The position numbers and the translations under genes are program-made. From positions 62,001-126,000 of the forward strand of contig NZ_VDDA01000014.1 of NCBI RefSeq assembly GCF_006151805.1: a stretch of 64,000 nt of DNA, written 5' to 3'. The stretch is from Methylobacterium terricola. GTDB lineage: Bacteria > Pseudomonadota > Alphaproteobacteria > Rhizobiales > Beijerinckiaceae. This document shows positions 44,260 to 53,562 of the stretch, piece after piece. How positions within the stretch are numbered: the stretch's first letter is position 1; each line of letters begins with the position of its first letter. The notes beneath the pieces were generated by a model that was not told where the DNA came from, did not search any database, and worked only from the letters and a program-made list of their open reading frames with translations.

Positions 44260-45875
44260 GCGCGATCGACGACATCCGCCTGCAGGTGATGTGGAACCGG
44301 CTGATCTCGGTCGTCGAGGAGCAGGCGACGACGCTCGTGCGCACCGCCTTCTCGACCTCGGTGCGCGAGGCCGGCGACCTCTCGGCCGGGGTGTTCGACC
44401 CATCCGGCCGCATGCTCGCCCAGGCGGTCACCGGCACGCCCGGCCACGTCAACACCATGGCGGAGGCGGTCGGGAACTTCATGGCGGAGATCCCGACCGA
44501 CGAGATGCATGAGGGCGACACCTACGTCACCAACGATCCCTGGCTCGGCACCGGGCACCTGCACGACATCACCATGGTGTCGCCGTCCTTCCTCGACGGG
44601 GTGCTGGTCGGCTTCTTCGCCTGCACCGCCCACGTGGTCGATGTCGGCGGGCGCGGCTTCGGCGCCGACGGAAAGTCGGTCTACGAGGAGGGAATCCAGA
44701 TCCCGATCATGCGGTTCATCGACCGCGGCACCGTCAACCGCGACCTGGTGCGGATCCTGCGCCAGAACGTGCGCGAGCCGAACCAGGTCGTCGGCGACTT
44801 CTACTCGCTCGCCGCCTGCAACGAGGTCGGCCACCGCCGCCTCGTCGCGATGATGCGCGAGATCGGGCTCGCCACCCTCGACGGCTTGACCGACTTCATT
44901 TTCGCCCGCACCCGCGCCGCGATGGCCGAGCGGATCCGCGCCCTGCCGCGCGGCGCGTGGTCGAACGCGCTGATGACCGACGGCTACGACGCGCCGATCC
45001 CCCTCGCGGTCCGGATCACGATCGGCGCGGAGCGGATCCACGTCGATTTCGACGGCAGCGCCCCGGTGAGCCGCTGGGGCATCAACGTGCCGATCATCTA
45101 CAGCAAGGCCTACGCCTCCTACGCGCTCAAATGCGTGGTGGCGCCCGACATCCCGAACAACGCCGCCTCGCTCAGCTTCTTCACGGTCTCGTCGCCACCC
45201 AACATCCTCAACGCGGCGCGGCCGGCCCCGGTCAGCCTGCGCCACGTGCTCGGCCACCTGGTGCCGGACCTGGTGCTCGGCGCGCTCGCCAAGGCCCTGC
45301 CCGGGCAGGTGCTGGCCGAGGGCGCGGCCTCGCTCTGGAACATCCACCTGTCGCTGCGCCCGGTCGCGGGCGGGGAGGGCCGCCGGGCCGAGGTCCTGAT
45401 GTTCAATTCCGGCGGCATGGGCGCGCGGCCGGGCCTCGACGGATTGTCGGCCACGGCCTTTCCGTCCGGCGTCCACACGATGCCGATCGAGGCGACCGAG
45501 CAGACCGGCCCGGTGGTGATCTGGCGCAAGGAGCTGCGGCCGGATTCCGGCGGCGACGGCGCCTGGCGCGGCGGCCTCGGGCAGATCATCGAGATCGCCG
45601 CCGAGGACGGGCACGACTTCGACTTCTCGGCGATGTTCGACCGGATCGACAACCCGGCCCATGGCCGCGACGGCGGCGGCGACGGCGCCCCGGGCGGCGT
45701 CCATCTCGACGACGGCACCCGGATGCGGGGCAAGGGCTGGCAGCACGTGCCGGCGGGCCGGCGCCTGATCCTGACCGTGCCCGGGGGAGGGGGCTTCGGG
45801 GATCCGGCCGGGCGCGATCCGGCGGCGCGGGAGGATGACCGGCGCAAGGGCTACGTGACGGGCGAGTCCGCCTGA
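44256..45875 (+). CDS. hyuB: hydantoinase/oxoprolinase subunit B
   Basis: 539-aa HyuB subunit, the partner of HyuA. Starts DDIRLQVMWNRLISVVEEQA and has STSVREAGDLSAGVFDPSGR, DTYVTNDPWLGTGHLHDITM, the ACTAHVVDVGGRGFG motif and a Gly-rich PGGGGFGDPAGRDP near the C-terminus. Length is normal for the separate B subunit. It is coupled to hyuA by an ATGA overlap. The reaction is hydrolytic ring opening of a cyclic imide or lactam; the precise substrate is unknown. Confidence 0.93.
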   Translation: MSAIDDIRLQVMWNRLISVVEEQATTLVRTAFSTSVREAGDLSAGVFDPSGRMLAQAVTGTPGHVNTMAEAVGNFMAEIPTDEMHEGDTYVTNDPWLGTGHLHDITMVSPSFLDGVLVGFFACTAHVVDVGGRGFGADGKSVYEEGIQIPIMRFIDRGTVNRDLVRILRQNVREPNQVVGDFYSLAACNEVGHRRLVAMMREIGLATLDGLTDFIFARTRAAMAERIRALPRGAWSNALMTDGYDAPIPLAVRITIGAERIHVDFDGSAPVSRWGINVPIIYSKAYASYALKCVVAPDIPNNAASLSFFTVSSPPNILNAARPAPVSLRHVLGHLVPDLVLGALAKALPGQVLAEGAASLWNIHLSLRPVAGGEGRRAEVLMFNSGGMGARPGLDGLSATAFPSGVHTMPIEATEQTGPVVIWRKELRPDSGGDGAWRGGLGQIIEIAAEDGHDFDFSAMFDRIDNPAHGRDGGGDGAPGGVHLDDGTRMRGKGWQHVPAGRRLILTVPGGGGFGDPAGRDPAAREDDRRKGYVTGESA

Positions 45876-45938
45876 CCTTGCCGCCCCCGAACGGCGCTCC
45901 TATCGTGACGGCATATCGGGGCTGAGCGGCGCGGGGCG

Positions 45939-46877
45939 ATGAGGTCGGACGGCGTGCGTCTCCCCCCGCTCAACGCCCTGCGGGCCTTTCACGCGGTGAT
46001 GCGTCACGGCAGCTTCCGCGGCGCGGCGGACAACCTCCTGGTCAGCCCCCAGGCGGTGAGCCAGCAGATCAAGCTCCTCGAGGAGACCTTGGCGGTGGTG
46101 CTGTTCGACCGCCGCGGGCGCACCATCGTGCCGACGGAATCGGCCGTCCTCCTCGCCCACTTCGTCCAGAGCGGCTTCGACGAGTTCCGGGAGGGCGTGC
46201 GGCGGGTCGCCCGGGTCGGGCAGCGCGACCGGATCGACCTCAATGTCAGCCCCTATTTCGCCACCCGCTACCTCGTCGACCGGCTCGACCGGTTCCGCGC
46301 GCGGCTGCCGGGTGCCGATATCCGCATCAAGACGATGGTCGAGATGCCGGATTTCGCCGCCGACGAGGTCGACGTCGCGATCCAGTGGGGCTTCGGGCAG
46401 TGGCGAGACGTCGAATCGACTCTGCTGGTGCGCGACCCGAAGATCGTGTGCTGCTCGCCCGCCCTCGCCGCACGGCTCACCGGGCCGGAGGACCTGGCGC
46501 GGGCGCCGCTCGTCCACCTCGTCCTGGCGAGCGATCTCTGGCCGCGGGTGCTCGCGCATCTCGGGGCCGCGGGCGGTACCGACCGCAACGTGATCCAGGT
46601 CCACGACGCCGCGAGCATGCGCCGGGCGGCGCTCTCCGGGCTCGGAATCGGGCTGATCTCGCGGCTCGACGCGATCGAGGACCTGCAGGCCGGACGCCTC
46701 GTCGCGCCGTTCGGCCTCGACGCCCTCGCGGGCATGGCTCCCGCCGACATCCCGGGCTTCTACCTCGTCCTGCCGCGCTCGCACCGGCGCCTGAAGGGCG
46801 TCGCGGCGTTCTGCGACTGGGTGCTGGGGGAGGACTGGGCGCGGGAGCCGGGGGAGGGGGCGCCGTCCTGGGCCTGA
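45939..46877 (+). CDS. LysR-family transcriptional regulator (GcvA-like)
   Basis: 312-aa regulator: RLPPLNALRAFHAVMRHGSF, the recognition helix in LLVSPQAVSQQIKLLEETLA, then LFDRRGRTIVPTESAV and a normal effector domain (VSPYFATRYLVDRLDRFRAR). It lies 63 nt downstream of hyuB on the same strand and so may be co-transcribed with the hydantoinase genes and control them. An alternative target is the binding protein at 47123. Confidence 0.87.
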   Translation: MRSDGVRLPPLNALRAFHAVMRHGSFRGAADNLLVSPQAVSQQIKLLEETLAVVLFDRRGRTIVPTESAVLLAHFVQSGFDEFREGVRRVARVGQRDRIDLNVSPYFATRYLVDRLDRFRARLPGADIRIKTMVEMPDFAADEVDVAIQWGFGQWRDVESTLLVRDPKIVCCSPALAARLTGPEDLARAPLVHLVLASDLWPRVLAHLGAAGGTDRNVIQVHDAASMRRAALSGLGIGLISRLDAIEDLQAGRLVAPFGLDALAGMAPADIPGFYLVLPRSHRRLKGVAAFCDWVLGEDWAREPGEGAPSWA

Positions 46878-47009
46878 GCGCGATCGAGTCCGTATCGGTT
46901 CACCCGACCGATCCGTCACCGCCATCGTCATGCCGGGCGCCGCCGACGCGGGCCCGGATAGACGCGGCGGATTCGGCGCCGTGGCGCAGATCGCGTGAAC
47001 CCTGTCCGT

Positions 47010-47036
47010 CGACCGGCAAGCACAGCTTGCCGGTCG
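47010..47036. terminator. perfect 12-bp hairpin after the LysR gene
   Basis: CGACCGGCAAGC, loop ACA, GCTTGCCGGTCG, in the 245-nt gap between the LysR gene and the next binding protein. There is no strong T-run after it, so it may be a weak terminator or a processing hairpin. Confidence 0.45.
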
Positions 47037-47122
47037 CGCGCGTTTCTTGGTTCGGCCGCCTGCTCCTGCGGCACTCTCCTTGCAAAGCCCGGCCCGGTGG
47101 GGCTGGTTCAGGGAATCATACG

Positions 47123-48367
47123 ATGCATCGCAGAGACGTCCTGCTCGGTGGCGCCGCCACCCTCGCGGCCTTGGCAGGGGCGCAGCCCGCCCGCGCGGCC
47201 GAGGAGGTGCTGATCGGCGCCGTCTACCCGATGTCGGGCGCCAACGCCCAGGCCGGGGTCGACGGGCGTCACGCGCTCGAGACCGCGATCGAGATCATCA
47301 ACGGGGTCCACGACCTCGACCTGCCGGGCGCCCGCGCGGCGGGACTCGCCGGGCTCGGCGGCGCCAAGATCCGGCTGGTGGTGGCCGACCACCAGGCCGA
47401 CCCGCAGAAGGGTCGCTCGGAGGCCGAGCGCCTGATCACGCAAGGCAAGGTCGCGGCCATCGTCGGCACCTACCATTCCTCGGTCGCCGCCACCGTGAGC
47501 GTGACGTGCGAGCGCTACGGCGTCCCCTGCGTCATCGCCGACAGCTCGTCGCCGAGCCTGCACAAGCGCAACCTCAAATACTTCTTCCGCCCGGCCGCCC
47601 ACGACGAGATGTTCTCGACCGCGATCTTCGACCTGCTCGACGCCGAGCGGAAGCGCGGCGCCAAGGTCGACACCGTGGCGTTGTTCTGCGAGGACACGAT
47701 CTTCGGGGTCGATTCCGCCAACGTGCAGCGCAAGCTGGCGGCCGAGCGCGGCTACAAGCTCGTCGCCGACGTGAAGTACAAGAGCAACTCGCCCTCGCTC
47801 ACCGCCGAGGTGCAGCAGCTCAAGAGCGCCGATGCCGACGTCGTGCTGCCGTCGACCTACACCACCGATGCGATCCTGCTGGTGAAGACCATGGCGGAGC
47901 TCGGCTACAGGCCGCGCAACATGGTGGCCCAGGCGGCGGGCTTCGCCGAGAAGGCGACCTTCGAGAGCGTCGGCGACAAGCTCGACGGGCTGATCAGCCG
48001 CGGCTCCTTCGCCCTCGACCTCGCGGCCAAGCGCCCGTCGATCGGAATCGTCAACGCGATGTTCAAGGCCCGGGCCGGCCGCGACCTCAACGACAACACC
48101 GCGCGCCTCGTCGAGGCGATGCTGGTGCTGGCCGACGCGATCGACCGGGCCCGCTCGCTCGACGGCGCGAAGATCCGCGACGCGCTCGCCGCCACCAACA
48201 CCCCGGCCGAGCAGACCATCATGCCCTGGCGCGGCATCGCCTTCGGCCCCGACGGCCAGAACACCCTGTGCGACCCGGTGCTGATCCAGTACCGCGGCGG
48301 CACGTTCGTCACCGTGTTCCCGGAGGCCTTCGCGGCGGCGGCGCCGAAATGGCCGATGAATGCGTGA
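47123..48367 (+). CDS. branched-chain-amino-acid-type ABC substrate-binding protein, orphan
   Basis: 414-aa family 1-type (LivJ/AmiC-like) periplasmic receptor. The signal MHRRDVLLGGAATLAALAGA ends near ARAAEE and has an RR pair with a hydrophobic stretch, as in Tat signals. The mature start EVLIGAVYPMSGANAQAGVD and the loops VVADHQADPQKGRSEAERLI and GVPCVIADSSSPSLHKRNLK are typical. No Liv-type permeases or ATPases are in the window, so it must work with a system elsewhere or be a relic. It follows the hydantoinase-LysR cluster in the same direction. Confidence 0.9.
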   Translation: MHRRDVLLGGAATLAALAGAQPARAAEEVLIGAVYPMSGANAQAGVDGRHALETAIEIINGVHDLDLPGARAAGLAGLGGAKIRLVVADHQADPQKGRSEAERLITQGKVAAIVGTYHSSVAATVSVTCERYGVPCVIADSSSPSLHKRNLKYFFRPAAHDEMFSTAIFDLLDAERKRGAKVDTVALFCEDTIFGVDSANVQRKLAAERGYKLVADVKYKSNSPSLTAEVQQLKSADADVVLPSTYTTDAILLVKTMAELGYRPRNMVAQAAGFAEKATFESVGDKLDGLISRGSFALDLAAKRPSIGIVNAMFKARAGRDLNDNTARLVEAMLVLADAIDRARSLDGAKIRDALAATNTPAEQTIMPWRGIAFGPDGQNTLCDPVLIQYRGGTFVTVFPEAFAAAAPKWPMNA

Positions 48368-48427
48368 TAAGAATTCCGGGTTGCGACGGACGACCGTTGC
48401 GTAGGATCACGTTGAATCGGCAAATCC

Positions 48428-48627
48428 CTTGCTCGTAAGCCACCCCCTTTCCCGGACGAGTGTAGCGTCAGCGGAAGGAGATCCGGGATCCAGCCGTAAG
48501 ACTTGCCGCGAAGCGGCTCTTTGTGCTGCACCGTTGCAGACGAACGGACGCTTCGCGACGTCTTGTGCTGGATCCCGGGTCCCATTCCGCTGACGCTGCA
48601 TGGGCCCGGGAAAGGGGGCTTGCGAGG
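48428..48627. repeat. 200-bp imperfect inverted repeat
   Basis: The arms 48428-48515 and 48549-48627 pair over about 80 bp at roughly 80 percent identity. Shared blocks are CCCCCTTTCCCGG, AGCGTCAGCGGAA, CCGGGATCCAGC and CGCGAAGCG, with a 33-nt loop. The inner part of each arm matches the single repeat at 5643-5682. It fills the 335-nt gap between a rightward receptor gene and the leftward uvrA-like gene, i.e. between convergent 3' ends. It looks like a paired REP/BIME-type element and could also terminate both transcripts. Confidence 0.75.
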
Positions 48628-48702
48628 CCCCATCAGCGCAAGGGGAGGCGGCTTGGCAGCCCGGCCGCATCGCGCGCGTCGCACCGCCATGCCGCTCGGC
48701 GA

Positions 48703-51399
48703 TCACGCCTGCACGGCCTCACCCGCCGCCTCGCCAGCCGCCAGCTCCTCCCGCAGATACGGCGCCGTGCGGCTGTCCGGGGCCGCCGCGACCGCCTCCG
48801 GCCGGCCGGCGGCGACGACGCGGCCGCCGAGGGCGCCGGCGCCCGGGCCCATGTCGATGACGTGGTCGGCGCCCGCCACCACCCGCATGTCGTGCTCGAC
48901 CATCACGACGGTGTTGCCGGCATCGACGAGGCCGTTGAGCTGGAGCATCAGCCGGTCCACGTCGGTCGGGTGCAGGCCCGTCGTCGGCTCGTCGAGGACA
49001 TAGAGCGTGCCGCCGCGCTGGCCCCGCTGCAATTCGGTGGCGAGCTTGATGCGCTGGGCCTCGCCGCCGGAGAGCTCGGTCGCCGGCTGGCCCAGCCGCA
49101 GGTAGCCGAGGCCGAGATCGCGCAGCAGGGCGAGCGGCCGCAGCACCGTCGGCTCGTCGGCGAAGGCCGCGCAGGCGCGCTCGACGGTGAGCCCGAGCAC
49201 GTCGGCGATGCTCATGCCGTTCCAGGTGACCTCCAGGGTCTCGGGCGCGTAGCGGGCGCCGTGGCAGGTCGGGCAGGGGGCATAGACGCTCGGCATGAAC
49301 AGCAGCTCGACGCTGACGAAGCCCTCGCCCTCGCAGACCGGGCAGCGGCCCTTGGCGACGTTGAACGAGAAGCGGCCGGCATCGTAGCGGCGCCGCCGTG
49401 CCTCGGGCGTGGCGGCGAACAGCTTGCGGACGGCGTCGAACAGGCCGGTATAGGTCGCGAGGTTCGAGCGCGGCGTGCGCCCGATCGGCTTCTGGTCGAC
49501 CTTCACCAGCCGCCGGACCGCCTCCATGCCGCCGGCGATGCGCCCTTGCGTGGGCCCGAGCGCCTCGTCGAGCGGATCCTCGGGCTCGTCGTCGGACTCG
49601 CCCGGCTGCCCGAGGCGCTCGCCGACGAGGTCGAGCAGCGCCTGGCTGACGAGGCTCGACTTGCCGGAGCCCGAGATGCCGGTGACGGCGGTGAGGCAGC
49701 CGAGCGGGAAGGCGGCCGCGACGCCGCGCAGGGTGTTGCGGACGATGCCCTCCAGGCGCAGCCACCCCGCGGGCTCGCGCCGCCTGGCTTCCGGCGGTGC
49801 GGCGAGGCCGAACAGGTGCAGGCGGGTGCGCGACGCCTCGACCTCCCGCAGGCCCTCCGGCGGCCCGCTATAGAGGATCGTGCCGCCGTGCTCGCCCGCC
49901 GCGGGGCCGACATCGACGAGCCAGTCGGCCCGGCGCATCGTCCCGAGATCGTGCTCGACGACGAAGAGCGAGTTGCCCGCGGCGAGCAGCCCGGCGAGCG
50001 CGTCGTGCATCGCGTCGCCGTCGGCGGGATGCAGGCCCGCCGTCGGCTCGTCGAGCACGTAGACGACGCCGAAGAGCTGCGAGCGCAGCTGGGTGGCGAG
50101 GCGCAGGCGCTGCAGCTCGCCCGAGGACAGGGTCGTGGTGACGCGATCGAGCGAGAGGTAGCCGAGGCCGAGATCGTTCAGCGTCCCGATCCGGTCGACG
50201 AGGTCGGCGGCGAGGCGCTGGGCGGCGAGGCGCTTCTCGATCGAGAGGTTCGGCGTCGCCCGCGTGTCGGGCGCGGCCGCATGGGCCGAGCCGCCGGCGG
50301 CGGCGCGGGCGGCCCGGTCGCGCCGGCCCGCCTCGCGGTCGAGGGTGCCGGTGTCCGTGCCGTCCTCGGCGAGCCTGTCCTCGGCCGCCGGCGCCAAGGC
50401 CTCGGCGAGGTCGCAGAGCGGCATCCGCGACATCTCCCCGATATCGAGCCCCGCGAAGGTGACGGAGAGCGCTTCCGGCTTCAGGCGCTTGCCGTGGCAG
50501 GCCGGGCACTCCTCGCTCACGAGGTAGCTCGCGGCGCGCCGCCGCATCAGCGCGCTCTGCGAATTGGTGAAGGCGTGCATCACGTGGCGGCGGGCGCTGG
50601 TGAAGGTCCCCCTGTAGCTCGGCTCCAGGCCGCGCTTGCGGGCGAGGCGCGTCTGTTCCGGCGACAGCCCGGCATAGACCGGCTCCTGCGGCTGCTCGTC
50701 GGTGAACAGGATCCAGTCGCGCAAAGCCGGCGGCAGATCCCGCCAGGGTTTGTCGACATCGACGCCGCGGCTCACCAGGATGTCGCGCAGGTTCTGCCCG
50801 CCCCAGGCCTGCGGCCAGGCCGCGACGGCGCGCTCGCGGATCGTCAGCGAGGGGTCGGGCACCATCGAGGCCTCGGTGGCGCGGTAGACCCGGCCGAGGC
50901 CGCCGCAGGTCGGGCAGGCGCCCTGGGGCGTGTTGGGCGAGAAATCCTCGGCAAACAGCATCGGCTGGCCCGGCGGATAGGTGCCGGCGCGCGAGTACAT
51001 CATCCGCACCAGGCTCGACAGGGTGGTGACGCTGCCGACCGAGGAGCGGGCGCTCGGGGTGCCGCGCTGCTGCTGGAGGGCGACCGCCGGGGGCAGGCCC
51101 TCGATGGCGTCGACATCCGGCACGCCGACCTGATCGATCATCCGCCGCGCGTAGGGCGCGACCGATTCGAAGTAGCGGCGCTGCGCCTCCGCGTAGAGGG
51201 TGCCGAAGGCGAGCGACGACTTGCCGGAGCCCGAGACGCCGGTGAACACCACGAGGGCGTCGCGGGGCATCTCCACGTCCACGTCGCGCAGGTTGTGCTC
51301 CCGCGCGCCCCTGACCGTGACGAAGCCCGCCCGCCCCGCCCCCGCCCGGGCGATCCTCACCCCGTCCCTCGCCGCGTCCTCGCGCTTCGCCTGATCCAT
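48703..51399 (-). CDS. class II UvrA-like ABC ATPase (UvrA2 type)
   Basis: 898-aa excinuclease UvrA paralogue with two ABC modules. The first Walker A is [17 protein letters not shown] and the second [17 protein letters not shown]. Zinc-finger cysteines are in [26 protein letters not shown] and [14 protein letters not shown]; signatures are [16 protein letters not shown] and [15 protein letters not shown]. In the first module, [18 protein letters not shown] passes quickly to the zinc region, so the UvrB-binding domain of canonical UvrA (about 940 aa) is shortened or missing, as in UvrA2/drug-resistance members. The ATG at 51397-51399 gives the conserved N-terminus; an upstream extension to 51486 is unlikely. 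Confidence 0.9.
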   Translation of the reverse strand: MDQAKREDAARDGVRIARAGAGRAGFVTVRGAREHNLRDVDVEMPRDALVVFTGVSGSGKSSLAFGTLYAEAQRRYFESVAPYARRMIDQVGVPDVDAIEGLPPAVALQQQRGTPSARSSVGSVTTLSSLVRMMYSRAGTYPPGQPMLFAEDFSPNTPQGACPTCGGLGRVYRATEASMVPDPSLTIRERAVAAWPQAWGGQNLRDILVSRGVDVDKPWRDLPPALRDWILFTDEQPQEPVYAGLSPEQTRLARKRGLEPSYRGTFTSARRHVMHAFTNSQSALMRRRAASYLVSEECPACHGKRLKPEALSVTFAGLDIGEMSRMPLCDLAEALAPAAEDRLAEDGTDTGTLDREAGRRDRAARAAAGGSAHAAAPDTRATPNLSIEKRLAAQRLAADLVDRIGTLNDLGLGYLSLDRVTTTLSSGELQRLRLATQLRSQLFGVVYVLDEPTAGLHPADGDAMHDALAGLLAAGNSLFVVEHDLGTMRRADWLVDVGPAAGEHGGTILYSGPPEGLREVEASRTRLHLFGLAAPPEARRREPAGWLRLEGIVRNTLRGVAAAFPLGCLTAVTGISGSGKSSLVSQALLDLVGERLGQPGESDDEPEDPLDEALGPTQGRIAGGMEAVRRLVKVDQKPIGRTPRSNLATYTGLFDAVRKLFAATPEARRRRYDAGRFSFNVAKGRCPVCEGEGFVSVELLFMPSVYAPCPTCHGARYAPETLEVTWNGMSIADVLGLTVERACAAFADEPTVLRPLALLRDLGLGYLRLGQPATELSGGEAQRIKLATELQRGQRGGTLYVLDEPTTGLHPTDVDRLMLQLNGLVDAGNTVVMVEHDMRVVAGADHVIDMGPGAGALGGRVVAAGRPEAVAAAPDSRTAPYLREELAAGEAAGEAVQA

Positions 51400-51482
51400 G
51401 GGGTACCTTCTCGCGGAACGTCCGTGTCCCGGCTGGTTGAAACAAGGGGGAACGAGGCCGTCGACCGCCGGCTCCAGTGGGC

Positions 51483-52063
51483 TCACCCCTTAGGAGCCGC
51501 CCGCAGCGTCTTCCACGGCACGTGCCGGATCGTCGCGAACTGCAATCCGAGGAATCCGATCGTCGCCTGCCGGGCGATCCGCAGCTCCCGCGGCGCGCCC
51601 GCCCCGCTGTCATAAAGCAGGGTGCAGGACTTGCCGGACGGGTCGAGCCGGGTTTCCGACCACATCAGGACGAGCCCGGGACGTGGGCCACCGCATACCC
51701 GCCGATCTCGAGGGCGCGGGCGGGATCGCTCGACCGGGTCTTGGTCTCGCGCGGCTCCTCCAACTCGACGTCGCCGTGGCCGGCGGCGCGGTTGCGGGTC
51801 GTCGTGCCGGGGCGGTGCAGGCCGAGATCGAGGGTGAAGCGGCGCGGGCCGCGCAAGGGGACGAGGGCGATCAGGCGCCGGGCCCCCTCGGCCGGGAAGG
51901 TCGGCTCGTCGGCGACGAGCCGGTCCAGGATCGCGTTGGCCTCGAGGCGGTCGGCGAGGCACAGGGCGGGAGGCTGCGCAGCAGGCGTCGAGGGGGGGCA
52001 TCGCGGCGGTCGCTCCGGCGGCTCGGGATCCCGCACAGAGGCGACGAGAGCCGGGATGCGCAA
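51483..52063 (-). pseudogene. hypothetical protein split by a frameshift near 51675
   Basis: Two leftward frames look like one protein. The upstream frame (from a TTG at 52063) gives ADRLEANAILDRLVADEPTF, GARRLIALVPLRGPRRFTLD and RALEIGGYAVAHVPG, then stops. The downstream frame carries on with LVLMWSETRLDPSGKSCTLL and ARQATIGFLGLQFATIRHVP to a stop at 51483. Adding one G in the GGG run near 51678 would join them. Alternatively the second part is a separate 60-aa gene starting at an ATG that overlaps the stop (TGATG, 51665). No family was recognised. Confidence 0.45.
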
Positions 52064-52314
52064 GCCCCCTCGTGCGCGAGTGCAGGACCCGAGGATCGGT
52101 CAGGCTCCGGGCAAGGGCGCGGACCCGCGGCCGGACCGATCAAGCCGATGGATCCGTGCACCGCAACGATCGTCCGGCCGGCGGCGGGATCGAACGGGGT
52201 TGTCAGGCCGGTGGTCTCCGTGCGGCTCTCGGGCCGAGCGAGGATCGATCCTGGCTCGGGCGGCGCGCCGCCGCGATCGTGGGATGCCAGGGGATGGGAC
52301 GAAGGGAACCGACC

Positions 52315-53292
52315 ATGAGAGTCTTGCTGACGCACACGCCGCGCGCCCGCGACCAGTATTACGGCCCGCGGGCGCTCGCCGCCCTGCGCGGCCTCGCCGA
52401 GGTGGTCCTTCACGAGGGCGACGCACCGCTCGACGCCGCCGCCCTCGTGGCGGCGGCGGCCGAAACCGACCTCGTCGTCGCCGACCGGGCCACCGCCGGC
52501 CCGGCCGAGATCTTCCCGGCCCTGCCGCATGTGCGGGCGTTCCTGCGCTGCGCGGTCGACATCCGCACCATCGATGTCGCCGCCGCGAGCCGGGCCGGCG
52601 TGCTGGTGACGCAGGCGGCCCCCGGCTTCGTCACGGCGGTCACCGAGCTGGCTCTGGGCTTCATGATCGACCTGGCGCGCGGGATCTCGCGGGCGACCCG
52701 CGATTACCAGGCGGGCCGCGCGCCGGAGGTGCGGATGGGGCGGCAATTGTCCGGCAGCCGCCTCGGGATCATCGGCTACGGCGCGATCGGCCGGAACCTC
52801 GCGGGTCTCGCGCTCCCCCTCGGCCTGGAGGTGCTGGTCAGCGATCCTCACGTCACCGTCACGGATCCGGCGATCCGGCAGGTCGGGTTCGAGGCGCTGA
52901 TGGCCGAGTCCGACTTCGTCGTCTGCCTCGCGGTGGCGACCGAGGCGACCGAGAACCTGATCGACGCGGCGGCGTTGCGGCGGATGCGGCGCGACGCGGT
53001 GTTCATCAACCTGTCCCGCGGCAACCTCGTCGACGAGGCGGCCCTCGCGGCGGCACTGATCGAGGGCCGGATCGCCGGCGCCGCGATGGATGTCGGCCGC
53101 GCCCCCGACCAGATGCCCTCGCCCGACCTCGCCCGCCTGCCGACCGTGATCGCCACCCCGCATGTCGGCGGCCTCACGCCGCCGGCGATCGAGGCGCAGG
53201 CCTTCGACACGGTCGAGCAGGTGCGGGCGATCCTGGCGGGGGAGGTGCCGAAGGGAGCGGTCAACCCGGAGAGCTGGACGCGGCGGCCGTGA
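52315..53292 (+). CDS. D-2-hydroxyacid dehydrogenase family protein
   Basis: 325-aa NAD-dependent dehydrogenase of the D-isomer 2-hydroxyacid family (phosphoglycerate dehydrogenase-like). The nucleotide site is LGIIGYGAIGRNLAGLALPL. The conserved Arg is in NLSRGNLVDEAALAAALIEG, the Glu expected near 250 appears to be Asp/Glu-poor in this protein (AMDVGRAPDQMPSPD), and the catalytic His is in TPHVGGLTPPAIEAQ. The ATG at 52315 has GAAGGGAAC upstream. It probably interconverts a 2-oxo and a 2-hydroxy acid. The dehydratase at 53563 on the same strand suggests sugar-acid metabolism. Confidence 0.85.
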   Translation: MRVLLTHTPRARDQYYGPRALAALRGLAEVVLHEGDAPLDAAALVAAAAETDLVVADRATAGPAEIFPALPHVRAFLRCAVDIRTIDVAAASRAGVLVTQAAPGFVTAVTELALGFMIDLARGISRATRDYQAGRAPEVRMGRQLSGSRLGIIGYGAIGRNLAGLALPLGLEVLVSDPHVTVTDPAIRQVGFEALMAESDFVVCLAVATEATENLIDAAALRRMRRDAVFINLSRGNLVDEAALAAALIEGRIAGAAMDVGRAPDQMPSPDLARLPTVIATPHVGGLTPPAIEAQAFDTVEQVRAILAGEVPKGAVNPESWTRRP

Positions 53293-53418
53293 GGGGGCGG
53301 GGACGAGGCCAGGACGTCCGGATGCCGGGACGCTCTCTCCCACCCACGACCTCAGGATGAGGTCGCGAACGGGGCAGGGTGCGTTGATGCATCGACTGTG
53401 AATGCCGGTCGATCATGG

Positions 53419-53437
53419 ACAGATCGATTTGATCTGT
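53419..53437. promoter_or_regulatory. inverted repeat, probable operator of the dehydratase operon
   Basis: ACAGATC, five-base spacer GATTT, GATCTGT: perfect 7-bp arms, 125 nt before the dehydratase ATG, in a short AT-rich region. No local regulator gene is adjacent. Confidence 0.45.
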
Positions 53438-53503
53438 AGGGCTATTTACAGTGTTTCACAATCGATCGAATCGCGCGCGTTGCGGCCCGGTCGGGGGCTT
53501 TCA

Positions 53504-53531
53504 TTGACAACCCCCCACCCGCCCTTAGAAC
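53504..53531 (+). promoter_or_regulatory. sigma-70-type promoter of the dehydratase gene
   Basis: TTGACA at 53504-53509 and TAGAAC at 53526-53531, spacer 16 nt, about 30 nt before the ATG at 53563. The perfect -35 hexamer stands out against GC-rich surroundings. Confidence 0.5.
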
Positions 53532-53562
53532 CGGACCAAATGCCGGGGGGACGGAGCACGCC

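Noticed and set aside
48523-51615. A plus-strand open frame of about 1,030 codons opposite the uvrA-like gene
   Set aside because: Composition effect of GC-rich DNA: the minus strand carries complete UvrA motifs and the plus frame is low-complexity Arg/Gly/Ala/Asp-rich.
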